Source: JAAXTT01 sp964530215 (GTDB lineage: Bacteria > Bacillota > Desulfotomaculia > Desulfotomaculales > Desulfocucumaceae). Taken from it: DNA of 34,786 bases. Shown here in pieces: positions 6,123 to 14,500 of this stretch. The notes under the pieces are model-generated. The model ran no database searches, was not told where the DNA came from, and worked only from the letters and a program-made list of their open reading frames with translations. The stretch lies in assembly GCA_964530215.1 (NCBI GenBank), contig CAZHAJ010000004.1:1-34786 (forward strand). Reading direction: 5' to 3'. The translations under genes and the position numbers were made by a program. The stretch's first letter is position 1; every line of letters begins with the position of its first letter.

Positions 6123-7451
6123 ATGAGGACTTTCAGCAAAGATGATATTTGGGAAAGAGTTAAGGAGCAAAATGTCAAATTCATACGGCTGCAGTTCACC
6201 AGTGTGCAGGGTTTTTTAAAAAACATAGCAATCACTGTGGAGGAACTGCAAACAGCGCTGGAAGGCCGGATCATGTTTGACAGCTCCGTGATTGAGGGTT
6301 TTGTTGAGAATACAGAATCAGATATATATTTATTGCCTGACCTTGATACCTTTGTGGTTTTTCCTTGGAGACCCCGAGAGGGTGCGGTGGCAAGGTTTAT
6401 ATGCGACAGCAGTAATCCTGACGGTACACATTTTAGCGGCTGTCCCAGATTAGCACTAAAAAAAGTACTAAACAGATATTTTTCTTTGGGTTTTGAGGTT
6501 AGATTGGCAGCAGAAATAGAGTTTTATCTTTTCCATGTTGACGAACAGGGCCGTCCCATCATTGAAACTCACGATCAGGCCGGTTATTGCGATCTCACTC
6601 CGGTGGATCGTGGTGAGAATGCACGGAGAGATATGGTTTTGACTCTGCAGGAAATGGGTTTTGATGTATCTACTTCTTTTCATGATATAGGGCCAGGACA
6701 GCATCAGATATATTTAAATGCCGATTCTGTTTTGGCTATGGCGGATAAAATTACCACTTTCAAGTTTGTGGTCAGAACCATTGCTCAACGACACGGGCTT
6801 CACGCTTCCTTTATGCCCCGGCCTATGGACGGCCAAAATGGTTCCGGACTTAATCTCCATCTTTCATTATTTAAGGAAGGGAAAAATATTTTTGACGGAC
6901 CGGGGGAACAGTACGGGCTCAGCGAAAGAGCTCAAAACTATATTTCAGGAATACTGCAACATGCCCGGGCAATTACTGCAGTTGCCAATCCGGTTGTCAA
7001 CAGTTACAAAAGACTAGTCTCAGGTCAGTCTGCCCCATATATCGCTGCATGGTCCAGACAAAATCGGAGTACTATGCTTCGTTTACCCGAGGAGCGGGGT
7101 GAGGGAACCAGGATTATTTTAAGAAGTCCGGATCCATCCTGCAACCCGTATTTGGCTCTATCCGCCTGCTTGTCTGCCGGACTTGACGGCTTAGATAATA
7201 AAAATTCTCTTCCGCCACCCATGGATGAAACGGGTTCTGGTGACAACAAGATTACCTATGAATCGGAAAAAATAGAACTGCCAAGGAGTTTGGAGCACTC
7301 TCTATTATCCTTGTCATCAGATTCGGTGGTCAAAGACGCTTTGGGGGAAAGAATTTACAGCAGTTTTATGGGTATAAAGCAGAGGGAATGGGACAGATAT
7401 CATTCTACCGTTCATCAATGGGAAATTGACGAATATCTTACCAATTATTGA
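6123..7451 (+). CDS. Glutamine synthetase-like protein, probably catalytically inactive
   Basis: 442 residues, co-linear with the GlnA encoded at 10070 (443 residues) with hardly a gap, so residue numbers match directly. Both have E131 and E133, R297, R315 and R334. Where GlnA has metal and catalytic residues, this protein has changes: E188 to D ('FHDIGPG'), E195 to Q ('GQHQI'), H244 to N ('GSGLNLH'), flap E303 to S ('SGQSAPY') and E332 to I ('RIILRSPDP'). Arg62, needed for glutamine feedback in Bacillus-type GS, is Glu. These equal Salmonella GS E212, E220, H269, E327 and E357. Losing several metal ligands plus the flap Glu makes glutamine synthesis very unlikely, yet the fold is intact and there is no frameshift. 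A sensing or regulatory role, perhaps by mixing with GlnA subunits, is inferred. It has its own promoter and attenuator. Confidence 0.88.
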   Translation: MRTFSKDDIWERVKEQNVKFIRLQFTSVQGFLKNIAITVEELQTALEGRIMFDSSVIEGFVENTESDIYLLPDLDTFVVFPWRPREGAVARFICDSSNPDGTHFSGCPRLALKKVLNRYFSLGFEVRLAAEIEFYLFHVDEQGRPIIETHDQAGYCDLTPVDRGENARRDMVLTLQEMGFDVSTSFHDIGPGQHQIYLNADSVLAMADKITTFKFVVRTIAQRHGLHASFMPRPMDGQNGSGLNLHLSLFKEGKNIFDGPGEQYGLSERAQNYISGILQHARAITAVANPVVNSYKRLVSGQSAPYIAAWSRQNRSTMLRLPEERGEGTRIILRSPDPSCNPYLALSACLSAGLDGLDNKNSLPPPMDETGSGDNKITYESEKIELPRSLEHSLLSLSSDSVVKDALGERIYSSFMGIKQREWDRYHSTVHQWEIDEYLTNY

Positions 7452-7514
7452 GTTTGTGTTGCTTTCTGTAGCATGCCAGTCAGTCAAGCTATTAAGGAGC
7501 ATTTTGGGAATCCA

Positions 7515-7542
7515 TTGTATGGTTCTCCCTGGAATATATAAT
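7515..7542 (+). promoter_or_regulatory. Candidate promoter of the glutamate synthase-like gene
   Basis: TTGTAT (7515-7520), 16 bases, TATAAT (7537-7542). It leaves a leader of only about 20 bases before SD AGGAGG (7555-7560). Unlike the neighbouring glutamine/glutamate genes, this one shows no ANTAR-type hairpins. Confidence 0.55.
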
Positions 7543-7567
7543 TTAATACATTTTAGGAGGATGAAGT

Positions 7568-9148
7568 ATGACTTATAGTAAAGGTACTAACGCCACAGTG
7601 GCAACTCTAACAAGAGCACGTACAGGCAATAATGTGTGTCCTTTCAGCGGAATGTGTGTGACTTGCTTGGACGGTTGCACCGGAATGTGTGAGATAGGAA
7701 AATCCGCCATTCGTATGAAGGAAGTAATTTATCCCGCTCCATTCGGTAAAATTACCGCAGCTTCTGAAAAGGATTATCCGGTGGATTACTCTCATTTCAA
7801 TATTATGGGTACTGCAGTGGGAGCAGTGGGGGTGGAAGCCGATCCCGATAAAGCTATTTTCCCCGCTGCCGATATTTCCACCGCAATCGGTTCCCAGGGA
7901 CAAATAAAAATGGATTTCCCGGTGGTGGTTGCAGCTATGGGTTCCACCAATGTAGCCGCTGACAACTGGGATCATCTAGCATCGGGTGTTGCTATCTGTG
8001 GTGCCGGTATTGCCATTGGAGAGAATGTGTGTGCCATGGATCCCAATGTAGAGATAAAAAATGGCAGAGTAACCCATTCCCCCAACCTAGAGCGCAGAGT
8101 TAAGGATTTCCAAAACTGGTACAACGGCAAAGGTTTTATTGCTGTTCAGGCCAATGTGGAAGATACTAATCTTGGTGTTCAGGAGTACGCTCTGGATAAA
8201 TTGGGAGTAGACACTGTTGAACTGAAATGGGGCCAAGGAGCCAAGGATATCGGAGGAGAAGTTAAGCTTAATACCTTGGAGAGAGCTCTGCAGCTTAAAT
8301 CCCGGGGATATATTGTACTGCCCAACCCCGAAGATCCAAAGGTGCAGGCTGCATATAAAGCCGGTGCTTTTAGTGAATTTGAGCGTCACTCAAGAATCGG
8401 AATGGTGGAATATGATTCCTTTATGAAGAGGGTGGAGGACCTTCGTCAAGTGGGTGCAAAAAATATTTTCCTGAAGACCGGAGCTTATCGCCCCGCTGAT
8501 TTGGCTAGGGCTGTTAAGTATGCCTCGGATGCTAAGTTGGACCTTCTTACCGTTGACGGTGCAGGTGGGGGTACAGGAATGAGTCCCTGGAGGATGATGA
8601 ATGAATGGGGTATTCCCACAGTATATATTCAGGCATTGTTGGTAAAATATCTGGACCGTCTTGCTGCCAAGGGAGCTTATGTGCCTCCGGTTGCCATTGC
8701 CGGCGGTTTGACTTTGGAAGATCATATGTTCAAAGGATTTGCTATGGGTGCTCCATATACTAAGTGTATTGCTATGGCTCGCTCACCTTTAACAGCAGCC
8801 ATGGTGGGTAAAAACGTGGGAGAGGCAATTAAGGCCGGTAAAGTACCCAATGATTATAAAAAGTACGGAGACAGTTTAGATCAGATTTTTGTTGCCTCTA
8901 GTGAACTTAGGGAAAAACTGGGGAGTGCTGATTTTGAGCGTTTGCCAGTGGGAGCTATCGGTGTATATTCATACTTTGAGCGTCTCAGCCACGGTCTTCG
9001 TCAGTTTATGTGCGGTGCCCGTAAGTTTGCTTTGGAATACATTGCCAGAGACGACCTGGTGTCATTAACCAGAGAAGCTGCTGACGTATCAGGTATTCAG
9101 TATGTAATGGATGCAGACTCTGCAGAAGTTGATGAAATACTGGGTTAA
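7568..9148 (+). CDS. FMN-binding glutamate synthase-like protein (GltB2 domain) with N-terminal Cys cluster
   Basis: 526 residues with a strong SD (AGGAGG). An N-terminal Cys cluster (C24, C30, C33, C37, C41) suggests a 4Fe-4S site. The rest is the FMN/alpha-ketoglutarate-binding barrel of glutamate synthase, with 'VDGAGGGTGMSPWRMM' corresponding to 'SGYDGGTGASP' of GltB. It lacks the N-terminal glutaminase domain and the C-terminal GXGXG domain. It also lacks the 3Fe-4S Cys triad that GltB has ('CVMMRVCNLDTC'): at the equivalent place only one Cys remains ('YTKCIAMARSPL'). It therefore cannot by itself take ammonia from glutamine. It might use free ammonia, a partner protein, or a different substrate. 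It lies between a dead GS paralogue and an ANTAR regulator, which points to nitrogen metabolism. A terminator follows only at 9233, in the next gene's leader. Confidence 0.85.
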   Translation: MTYSKGTNATVATLTRARTGNNVCPFSGMCVTCLDGCTGMCEIGKSAIRMKEVIYPAPFGKITAASEKDYPVDYSHFNIMGTAVGAVGVEADPDKAIFPAADISTAIGSQGQIKMDFPVVVAAMGSTNVAADNWDHLASGVAICGAGIAIGENVCAMDPNVEIKNGRVTHSPNLERRVKDFQNWYNGKGFIAVQANVEDTNLGVQEYALDKLGVDTVELKWGQGAKDIGGEVKLNTLERALQLKSRGYIVLPNPEDPKVQAAYKAGAFSEFERHSRIGMVEYDSFMKRVEDLRQVGAKNIFLKTGAYRPADLARAVKYASDAKLDLLTVDGAGGGTGMSPWRMMNEWGIPTVYIQALLVKYLDRLAAKGAYVPPVAIAGGLTLEDHMFKGFAMGAPYTKCIAMARSPLTAAMVGKNVGEAIKAGKVPNDYKKYGDSLDQIFVASSELREKLGSADFERLPVGAIGVYSYFERLSHGLRQFMCGARKFALEYIARDDLVSLTREAADVSGIQYVMDADSAEVDEILG

Positions 9149-9161
9149 TTTTAAAAATTTG

Positions 9162-9191
9162 TTGGTAACTTATGTCTGATGGGTTTATAAT
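9162..9191 (+). promoter_or_regulatory. Candidate promoter of ANTAR regulator 2
   Basis: TTGGTA (9162-9167), 18 bases, TATAAT (9186-9191). It lies upstream of the terminator at 9233-9272, which would then sit inside the regulator's leader. Confidence 0.5.
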
Positions 9192-9232
9192 AATATTGTA
9201 ACTCTGGTTTTGCTGGTTTTGCAGAAATAAAT

Positions 9233-9272
9233 AAAATGCCCTCGCAGGTTTTTGGCCTGGCCAGGGCATTTT
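9233..9272 (+). terminator. Terminator before, or attenuator of, ANTAR regulator 2
   Basis: AAAATGCCCT (9233-9242) pairs with AGGGCATTTT (9263-9272). It ends 8 bases before SD GGAGG (9280-9284) of the ANTAR gene. It may close the glutamate synthase-like gene, attenuate the regulator, or both. No six-base-loop ANTAR hairpin is visible upstream of it. Confidence 0.8.
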
Positions 9273-9292
9273 AATCTACGGAGGAATACACG

Positions 9293-9877
9293 ATGCCGGG
9301 GCAAAGAATTGTGCTGGTGGAAAGTGATCTGATGTGGAGGAAGAAAATAAAATCAATATTGGCCAAACAAGGTTACAAGGTGGTTGGGGCTGTTGAAGAC
9401 GGAATCAGTGCCCTGAAGACTATTCGTGTCAGACTGCCGGATCTGGTGATATTGGATACCGGCATAGCTGGCATTGACGGTCTAGAGGTGGCCAAAATTG
9501 TTTGTCAGGATAAAATTGCTCCGGTTATAGTTATAGCCGCTTCCAGATCCACTCAGATACTGCAAAAAGCAAAAGAAGCCGGAGTATCAGCCTTGTTGTA
9601 TAAACCAATCCACGAGGTGGAATTATTATCCTCGGTGGAGTTGGTACTGGCAAAGCATATTGAGATAACCAGAATGGAAAATCAGATAACAGAACTAAAA
9701 GAAGTGATTGAAAACAGAAAGATAATAGACAAGGCAAAGGGAATTCTCATTCAAACCATGGGTTTTACCGAAGATGAAGCCTTTAGAAAAATGCAGAAAC
9801 AAAGCATGAACAACAGAATTTCCATGCGTCAGGTGGCGGAAGCCATAATTTTGGCTCAAGATATAAAAAACTCTTAA
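9293..9877 (+). CDS. Receiver-ANTAR transcription antitermination regulator 2
   Basis: 194 residues, same length as the paralogue at 5368. Receiver: E10/D12, phosphorylatable D55 in 'VILDTGIAG', K104 in 'LLYKPI'. ANTAR domain from about 128: 'ITELKEVIENRKIIDKAKGI' then 'EDEAFRKMQKQSMNNRISMRQVAEAI'. The two regulators share the ANTAR core 'ENRKII-KAKG' and 'MQK-SM' but differ in the receiver. It lies directly upstream of glnA, whose leader carries a pair of ANTAR-type hairpins, and is the likeliest regulator of that leader. Start ATG has SD GGAGG. There is no kinase next to it, so it may share the PAS kinase at 3916 or respond to another signal. Confidence 0.92.
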   Translation: MPGQRIVLVESDLMWRKKIKSILAKQGYKVVGAVEDGISALKTIRVRLPDLVILDTGIAGIDGLEVAKIVCQDKIAPVIVIAASRSTQILQKAKEAGVSALLYKPIHEVELLSSVELVLAKHIEITRMENQITELKEVIENRKIIDKAKGILIQTMGFTEDEAFRKMQKQSMNNRISMRQVAEAIILAQDIKNS

Positions 9878-9936
9878 AACTAGACAGTTACCTGCTAATA
9901 AAAAATATAAAAAAAGCTTTTCTTTGCAGAAATTTA

Positions 9937-9945
9937 TGCTATACT
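9937..9945 (+). promoter_or_regulatory. Extended -10 promoter of glnA
   Basis: TGCTATACT (9937-9945) is an extended -10 (TGn plus TATACT) without a good -35. Transcription would start near 9952, just before the first ANTAR hairpin. Confidence 0.55.
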
Positions 9946-9962
9946 GTCTTTAGATAACTTAA

Positions 9963-10004
9963 TGCAGTACAAAGGCGTGCTGTACATTAATTGGCAATGA
10001 GGCC
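9963..10004 (+). promoter_or_regulatory. Tandem ANTAR-type hairpins in the glnA leader
   Basis: Hairpin 1: CAGTAC (9965-9970), loop AAAGGC (9971-9976), GTGCTG (9977-9982), extended to 8 bp by 9963-9964 with 9983-9984. Hairpin 2: GGC (9993-9995), loop AATGAG (9996-10001), GCC (10002-10004). Both loops have six bases with A at 1 and G at 4, the features described for ANTAR targets such as the EutV-bound leaders. The 3' arm of hairpin 2 is needed for the terminator stem at 10001-10043. Confidence 0.8.
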
Positions 10005-10043
10005 TGGACGGTTTGTGTTTTGCTGTCTTAAGGGTCTTTTTTT
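10001..10043 (+). terminator. glnA leader terminator (attenuator)
   Basis: GGCCT (10001-10005) pairs with GGGTC (10032-10036) and GGACGG (10006-10011) with CTGTCT (10023-10028), with a three-base bulge and some G-T pairs, followed by seven T's (10037-10043). Because 10002-10004 also form hairpin 2, binding of an ANTAR protein would block this stem and let transcription continue into glnA. Confidence 0.7.
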
Positions 10044-10069
10044 ATTTTAAAAAATGTGAGGTGTAAACA

Positions 10070-11401
10070 GTGAGCCAATTAACTAAGGACGACGTATTTA
10101 GATTAGCCAAAGAAATGGATGTAGAGTTTATTCGTTTGCAATTTACCGACATATTCGGAGTTTTAAAAAATGTGGCCATCACAGCCGACCAATTGGAGAA
10201 GGCTCTTGACGGTGAACTAATGTTTGATGGTTCTTCCATTGACGGGTTTGCCAGAATTGAAGAATCAGACATGATTCTAAAGCCCGATCCTGCTTCCTTT
10301 GTTGTCTTTCCTTGGAAACCCAGGGAGGGAGCGGTGGCCAGAATGATCTGTGATATTTATAACCCGGACGGCACACCCTTTGAGGGGGATCCCCGATTTA
10401 TACTCAAGAAAGTAACTGCAGAAGCAAAAGAAATGGGCTATACCTTTAATGTCGGTCCTGAGGCAGAGTTTTTCCTGTTTCAGGTGGATGCCGAGGGTGA
10501 GCCCACCACCATTACCCATGATCGTGCAGGCTACTTTGATTTAACACCGGTGGATATGGGTGAGGATGCCCGTAGAGACATGGTGTTGACTTTGCAGCAG
10601 ATGGGTTTTGAAATTGAGGCATCTCACCACGAGGTGGCTCCCGGACAGCATGAAATAGACTTTAAGTACTCGGATGCGGTGGATATCGCAGACAAGGTGG
10701 TAACCTTTAAGTTTGTTGTCAGAACCATAGCTCAACGGCATGGTCTTCATGCTACCTTTATGCCTAAGCCAATTTTTGGCATAGCCGGTTCAGGTATGCA
10801 TCTTAACCAGTCCTTAATGAAAGACGGAACCAATGCTTTTTACAACCCTGATACTCCAAATCAGTTAAGTGAAGTGGCAATGAACTATATAGGCGGTTTG
10901 ATGAAGCACATCGGAGCTATTACTGCTATAATCAATCCCAATATTAACTCTTACAAGAGGTTGGTGTCCGGTTATGAAGCTCCGGTTTATGTTGCTTGGT
11001 CAAACAGAAACCGTAGCCCTTTGATTCGTGTGCCGGCAAAAAGAGGCTCGTCCACCCGAATAGAGCTCCGCAGTCCCGATCCATCCTGCAATCCATATTT
11101 AGCGCTGGCAGTTTGCCTTAAAGCAGGTTTGGACGGTATAAAAGATAATATTCAACCGCCGCCTCCCTGTGAAAGAAACATATATGAAATGACTGCCCAA
11201 GAACGTAAAGAGCTCAATATCAGTAATCTCCCAGGCAGTTTGGAGGAAGCACTGATCGAGCTGGAAAAGAATAAGCTAATTACCGATGTTCTTGGGGATC
11301 ATTTTATGGAAAGATATCTGCAGGCAAAAAATGATGAGTGGAATCGATATCGGCTGCATGTTCATCCCTGGGAATTGGATGAGTATTTAACAAAATATTA
11401 A
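10070..11401 (+). CDS. glnA: Type I glutamine synthetase
   Basis: 443 residues from GTG at 10070 with SD GAGGTG. Makes glutamine from glutamate, ammonia and ATP; cytoplasmic dodecamer. All catalytic residues are present: 'MFDGSSIDGF' (51-60), E131/E133 in 'GPEAEFFLF', E188 and E195 in 'HHEVAPGQHEID', H244 in 'GSGMHLNQS', flap E303 in 'GYEAP', E332 and R334 in 'RIELRSPDPSCNP'. Arg62 ('ARIEESD') matches the residue used for glutamine feedback inhibition in Bacillus, and length fits the GSI-alpha class without adenylylation. Expression is probably set by antitermination in the leader (9963-10043). It is followed, after another such leader, by gltB and gltD, giving a complete GS-GOGAT route. Confidence 0.97.
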   Translation: MSQLTKDDVFRLAKEMDVEFIRLQFTDIFGVLKNVAITADQLEKALDGELMFDGSSIDGFARIEESDMILKPDPASFVVFPWKPREGAVARMICDIYNPDGTPFEGDPRFILKKVTAEAKEMGYTFNVGPEAEFFLFQVDAEGEPTTITHDRAGYFDLTPVDMGEDARRDMVLTLQQMGFEIEASHHEVAPGQHEIDFKYSDAVDIADKVVTFKFVVRTIAQRHGLHATFMPKPIFGIAGSGMHLNQSLMKDGTNAFYNPDTPNQLSEVAMNYIGGLMKHIGAITAIINPNINSYKRLVSGYEAPVYVAWSNRNRSPLIRVPAKRGSSTRIELRSPDPSCNPYLALAVCLKAGLDGIKDNIQPPPPCERNIYEMTAQERKELNISNLPGSLEEALIELEKNKLITDVLGDHFMERYLQAKNDEWNRYRLHVHPWELDEYLTKY

Positions 11402-11428
11402 TAGTCTCAGTCTCATGTTTTGATTAGT

Positions 11429-11474
11429 ATTCCAGTCCGACGATGTACTGGAATCATTTAAGGCAATGAAGCCT
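11429..11474 (+). promoter_or_regulatory. Tandem ANTAR-type hairpins in the gltB leader
   Basis: Hairpin 1: ATTCCAGTCC (11429-11438), loop GACGAT (11439-11444), GTACTGGAAT (11445-11454), 10 positions with one mismatch. Hairpin 2: AGGC (11461-11464), loop AATGAA (11465-11470), GCCT (11471-11474). Hairpin 2 is almost identical to that of glnA (GGC-AATGAG-GCC). Its 3' arm is the 5' arm of the terminator that follows. Confidence 0.82.
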
Positions 11475-11526
11475 GCCCGTGTTATGGTTTTTATCACCAT
11501 TTTTAATTTCGCGGACAGGCTTTTTT
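11470..11526 (+). terminator. gltB leader terminator (attenuator)
   Basis: AGCCTG (11470-11475) pairs with CAGGCT (11516-11521), then after a mismatch CCG with CGG; an inner ATGG/CCAT hairpin fills the loop; six T's at 11521-11526. GCCT 11471-11474 is shared with ANTAR hairpin 2, so termination and hairpin 2 exclude each other. Confidence 0.88.
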
Positions 11527-11576
11527 GTAAAATTTTTGGCAAGTCCCGGAAGGGAAACAGATAGGAGGTATGCGTC

Positions 11577-14500
11577 ATGACCCGCAAAAATCTGCCCACT
11601 AAACAGGGTTTGTATGATCCCAGTTATGAGCATGATGCCTGTGGAATAGGTTTTGTGGCTAATATAAAGGGTAAAAAATCAAATCAAATTGTCAGGCAGG
11701 CTATTCAAATCCTGATAAATCTTGATCACCGCGGGGCAAGGGGTGCTGAGGCCAATACAGGTGACGGTGCCGGTATATTGATGCAGATACCACACTCATT
11801 TTTTGAAAAGAAATGTGGTGTGGCAGGATTCCCCTTGCCAAAACCGGGTGAATATGGAGTTGGGATGTTGTTCCTGCCCCAAAATGAAAATCTGCGTATT
11901 AAATGTGAGCAAATTGTAGAAAAAATAATTTTGGATGAGGGTCAGAAGCTGCTTGGTTGGCGAACCGTGCCGGTTAATGATTATACCCTCGGTGATACCG
12001 CAAAACTGGCCCAGCCTGTAATACGACAAGTATTTATCGGCTGTAGTTTGCCTGCCGACGATGAGATGGCTTTTGAGCGAAAACTGTATGTGATTCGTAA
12101 ACGGGCTAAAAAGATGGTTTATGACAGCTGCCGATTAGGAGAGGAAGCATTTTATTTCGCCAGTCTTTCTTCTCGCACTGTGGTATATAAAGGTATGCTG
12201 GCACCAGAGCAGCTAAGTGAATATTTCCTGGACTTAAACGATTTAGACGTTGAGACCGCCGTGGCATTGGTGCATTCTAGATTCAGCACCAACACCTTCC
12301 CCAGTTGGGAAAGGGCACATCCGTACCGTTATATCATTCATAATGGAGAGATTAATACTCTAAGGGGCAACATAAACTGGATGCATGCTAGGCAGTCAAA
12401 GTTTCAGTCCCAGCTCTTTGGAGACGATATGGAGAAGCTCCTTCCTATTATTGACGAGGACGGCAGTGACTCGGGTATATTTGATAACTGTATGGAGTTT
12501 CTTCATTTGGCCGGGCGTTCCCTGCCTCATGTAGCTATGATGATGGTTCCTGAGCCATGGACTAATCATGAGAATATGAGCGACGAAAAAAAGGCTTTTT
12601 ACCAGTACCACAGTTGTTTGATGGAACCCTGGGACGGTCCTGCTGCCATGGCTTTCACCGACGGGAAAATCGTGGGGGCACTGTTGGACCGGAACGGACT
12701 TCGCCCCTCCAGATATTATATAACTAAGGATGATCAGATTATTCTGGCTTCCGAGGTGGGTGTGTTGGACATTCCGCCCGAGGACATTGTTGTGAAAGAA
12801 AGACTACAGCCGGGCCGTATGCTTTTGGTGAACACAGAAGAAGGAAGAATTGTCACAGATGAAGAGGTTAAAAAGAGTATTGCCTCTGAAAAACCATATC
12901 GTCAGTGGTTGGATCAGTATTTAACAGATATTGAGGATTTGCCCCCGTCACCGGAACTGCCTGCTCCGCATCATGATAATGTCACACTGCTGCAAAAAGC
13001 TTTTGGCTATACTTTCGAGGACCTGACAAAACTATTGGAGCCCATGGCTAAAAATGGTGTGGAATCTGTGGGTGCAATGGGTATTGATTCGTCTTTGGCT
13101 GTCTTATCAAAAAAACCACAGCTTTTGTATAATTACTTCAAACAGTTGTTTGCCCAGGTAACAAATCCTCCGGTGGATGCTATCCGGGAAGAAATTATTA
13201 TGGCTTGGGAGACTAATACCGGACCTGAGAGAAATCTAATAATGCCTGAACCGCAAAGCTGCTGTCAGATAACTCTCAGAACTCCTATTCTCAGCAACGA
13301 AGAACTGGCCAAAATCAAACACATTAAGCGAGACGGCTTTAAATCTGTGACTCTCCCCATCATTTTCAATGTATTAGAAGGAAGCCAAGGACTGGAAGAT
13401 GCTTTGGAGAAACTGTTCCGGGAAGCAGATGAGTCCATCGCTCAGGGAGCAAATCTGTTGATTTTATCTGATCGTGGTGTTGGTGCTGATAAAGCAGCAA
13501 TTCCGGCTTTGTTGGCAGTATCCGGCTTAAACCATCACCTAATAAGGATGGGTAGCAGGACTATGGTAAGTATTTTGCTGGAATCCGGGGAGCCCAGAGA
13601 AACCCACCATTTGGCTGTTTTGATTGGCTTCGGAGCCAGTGCAGTTAATCCGTACCTAGTTTATGATTCCCTGAAGGACATGATAAACACAGGTTTAATT
13701 AAGGACATTACTTACGAAGAAGCTTTAAAAAATTATATTAAAGCGGCAACCAAAGGTGTGGTAAAGGTAATGTCTAAAATCGGCATATCATCAATCCAAA
13801 GCTATCATGGAGCTCAAATATTTGAAGCACTGGGAATAAATAAGTCGGTAATTGATAAGTATTTTACCTGGACTGCATCCAGGGTTGGTGGCATAGGCCT
13901 TGAGGAGATTGCTAGGGAAACGATAATGAGACATAACAAAGCCTTTTCTGAGGAAGAGGTATTGGAGTCAGGATCAGCTTATCAGTGGCGCAGTGACGGT
14001 GAAAGTCATCTATATAATCCGGAGACAATTGTTATGCTTCAACAGTCTTGTCGAAAGGGAGATTACAGTTTATTCAAAAAGTATTCTTCTGTATTGAATG
14101 ATACCCAAAAAACTGTGACTCTGAGGGGTATGTTGGATTTTAAATTTTTGAATAATCCTATACCCATCGAGGAAGTAGAGTCTGTGGAGTCAATATGCAA
14201 ACGATTTAAAACCGGGGCTATGTCTTTTGGTTCCATTAGTAAGGAAGCACATGAAAGTTTAGCGATAGCTATGAACCGGATAAGTGGTAAGAGCAATACC
14301 GGTGAAGGGGGAGAAGATCCAGAGCGCTTTATTCGAGATGAGAAAGGTGACTACAGGCGCAGTGCAATTAAGCAGGTGGCTTCCGGCAGGTTTGGTGTAA
14401 CCAGTGAGTACCTGACTAATTCAGACGAGATTCAGATAAAAATGGCTCAGGGTGCAAAACCCGGGGAAGGCGGTCAGTTACCTGGCAGGAAGGTGTATCC

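Noticed and set aside
7607..8725. Several minus-strand open frames inside the glutamate synthase-like gene
   Set aside because: They are antisense shadows of a well-supported gene, with no SD and no recognisable motifs. The same holds for antisense frames in gltB, gltD, the chaperonin and dnaK.
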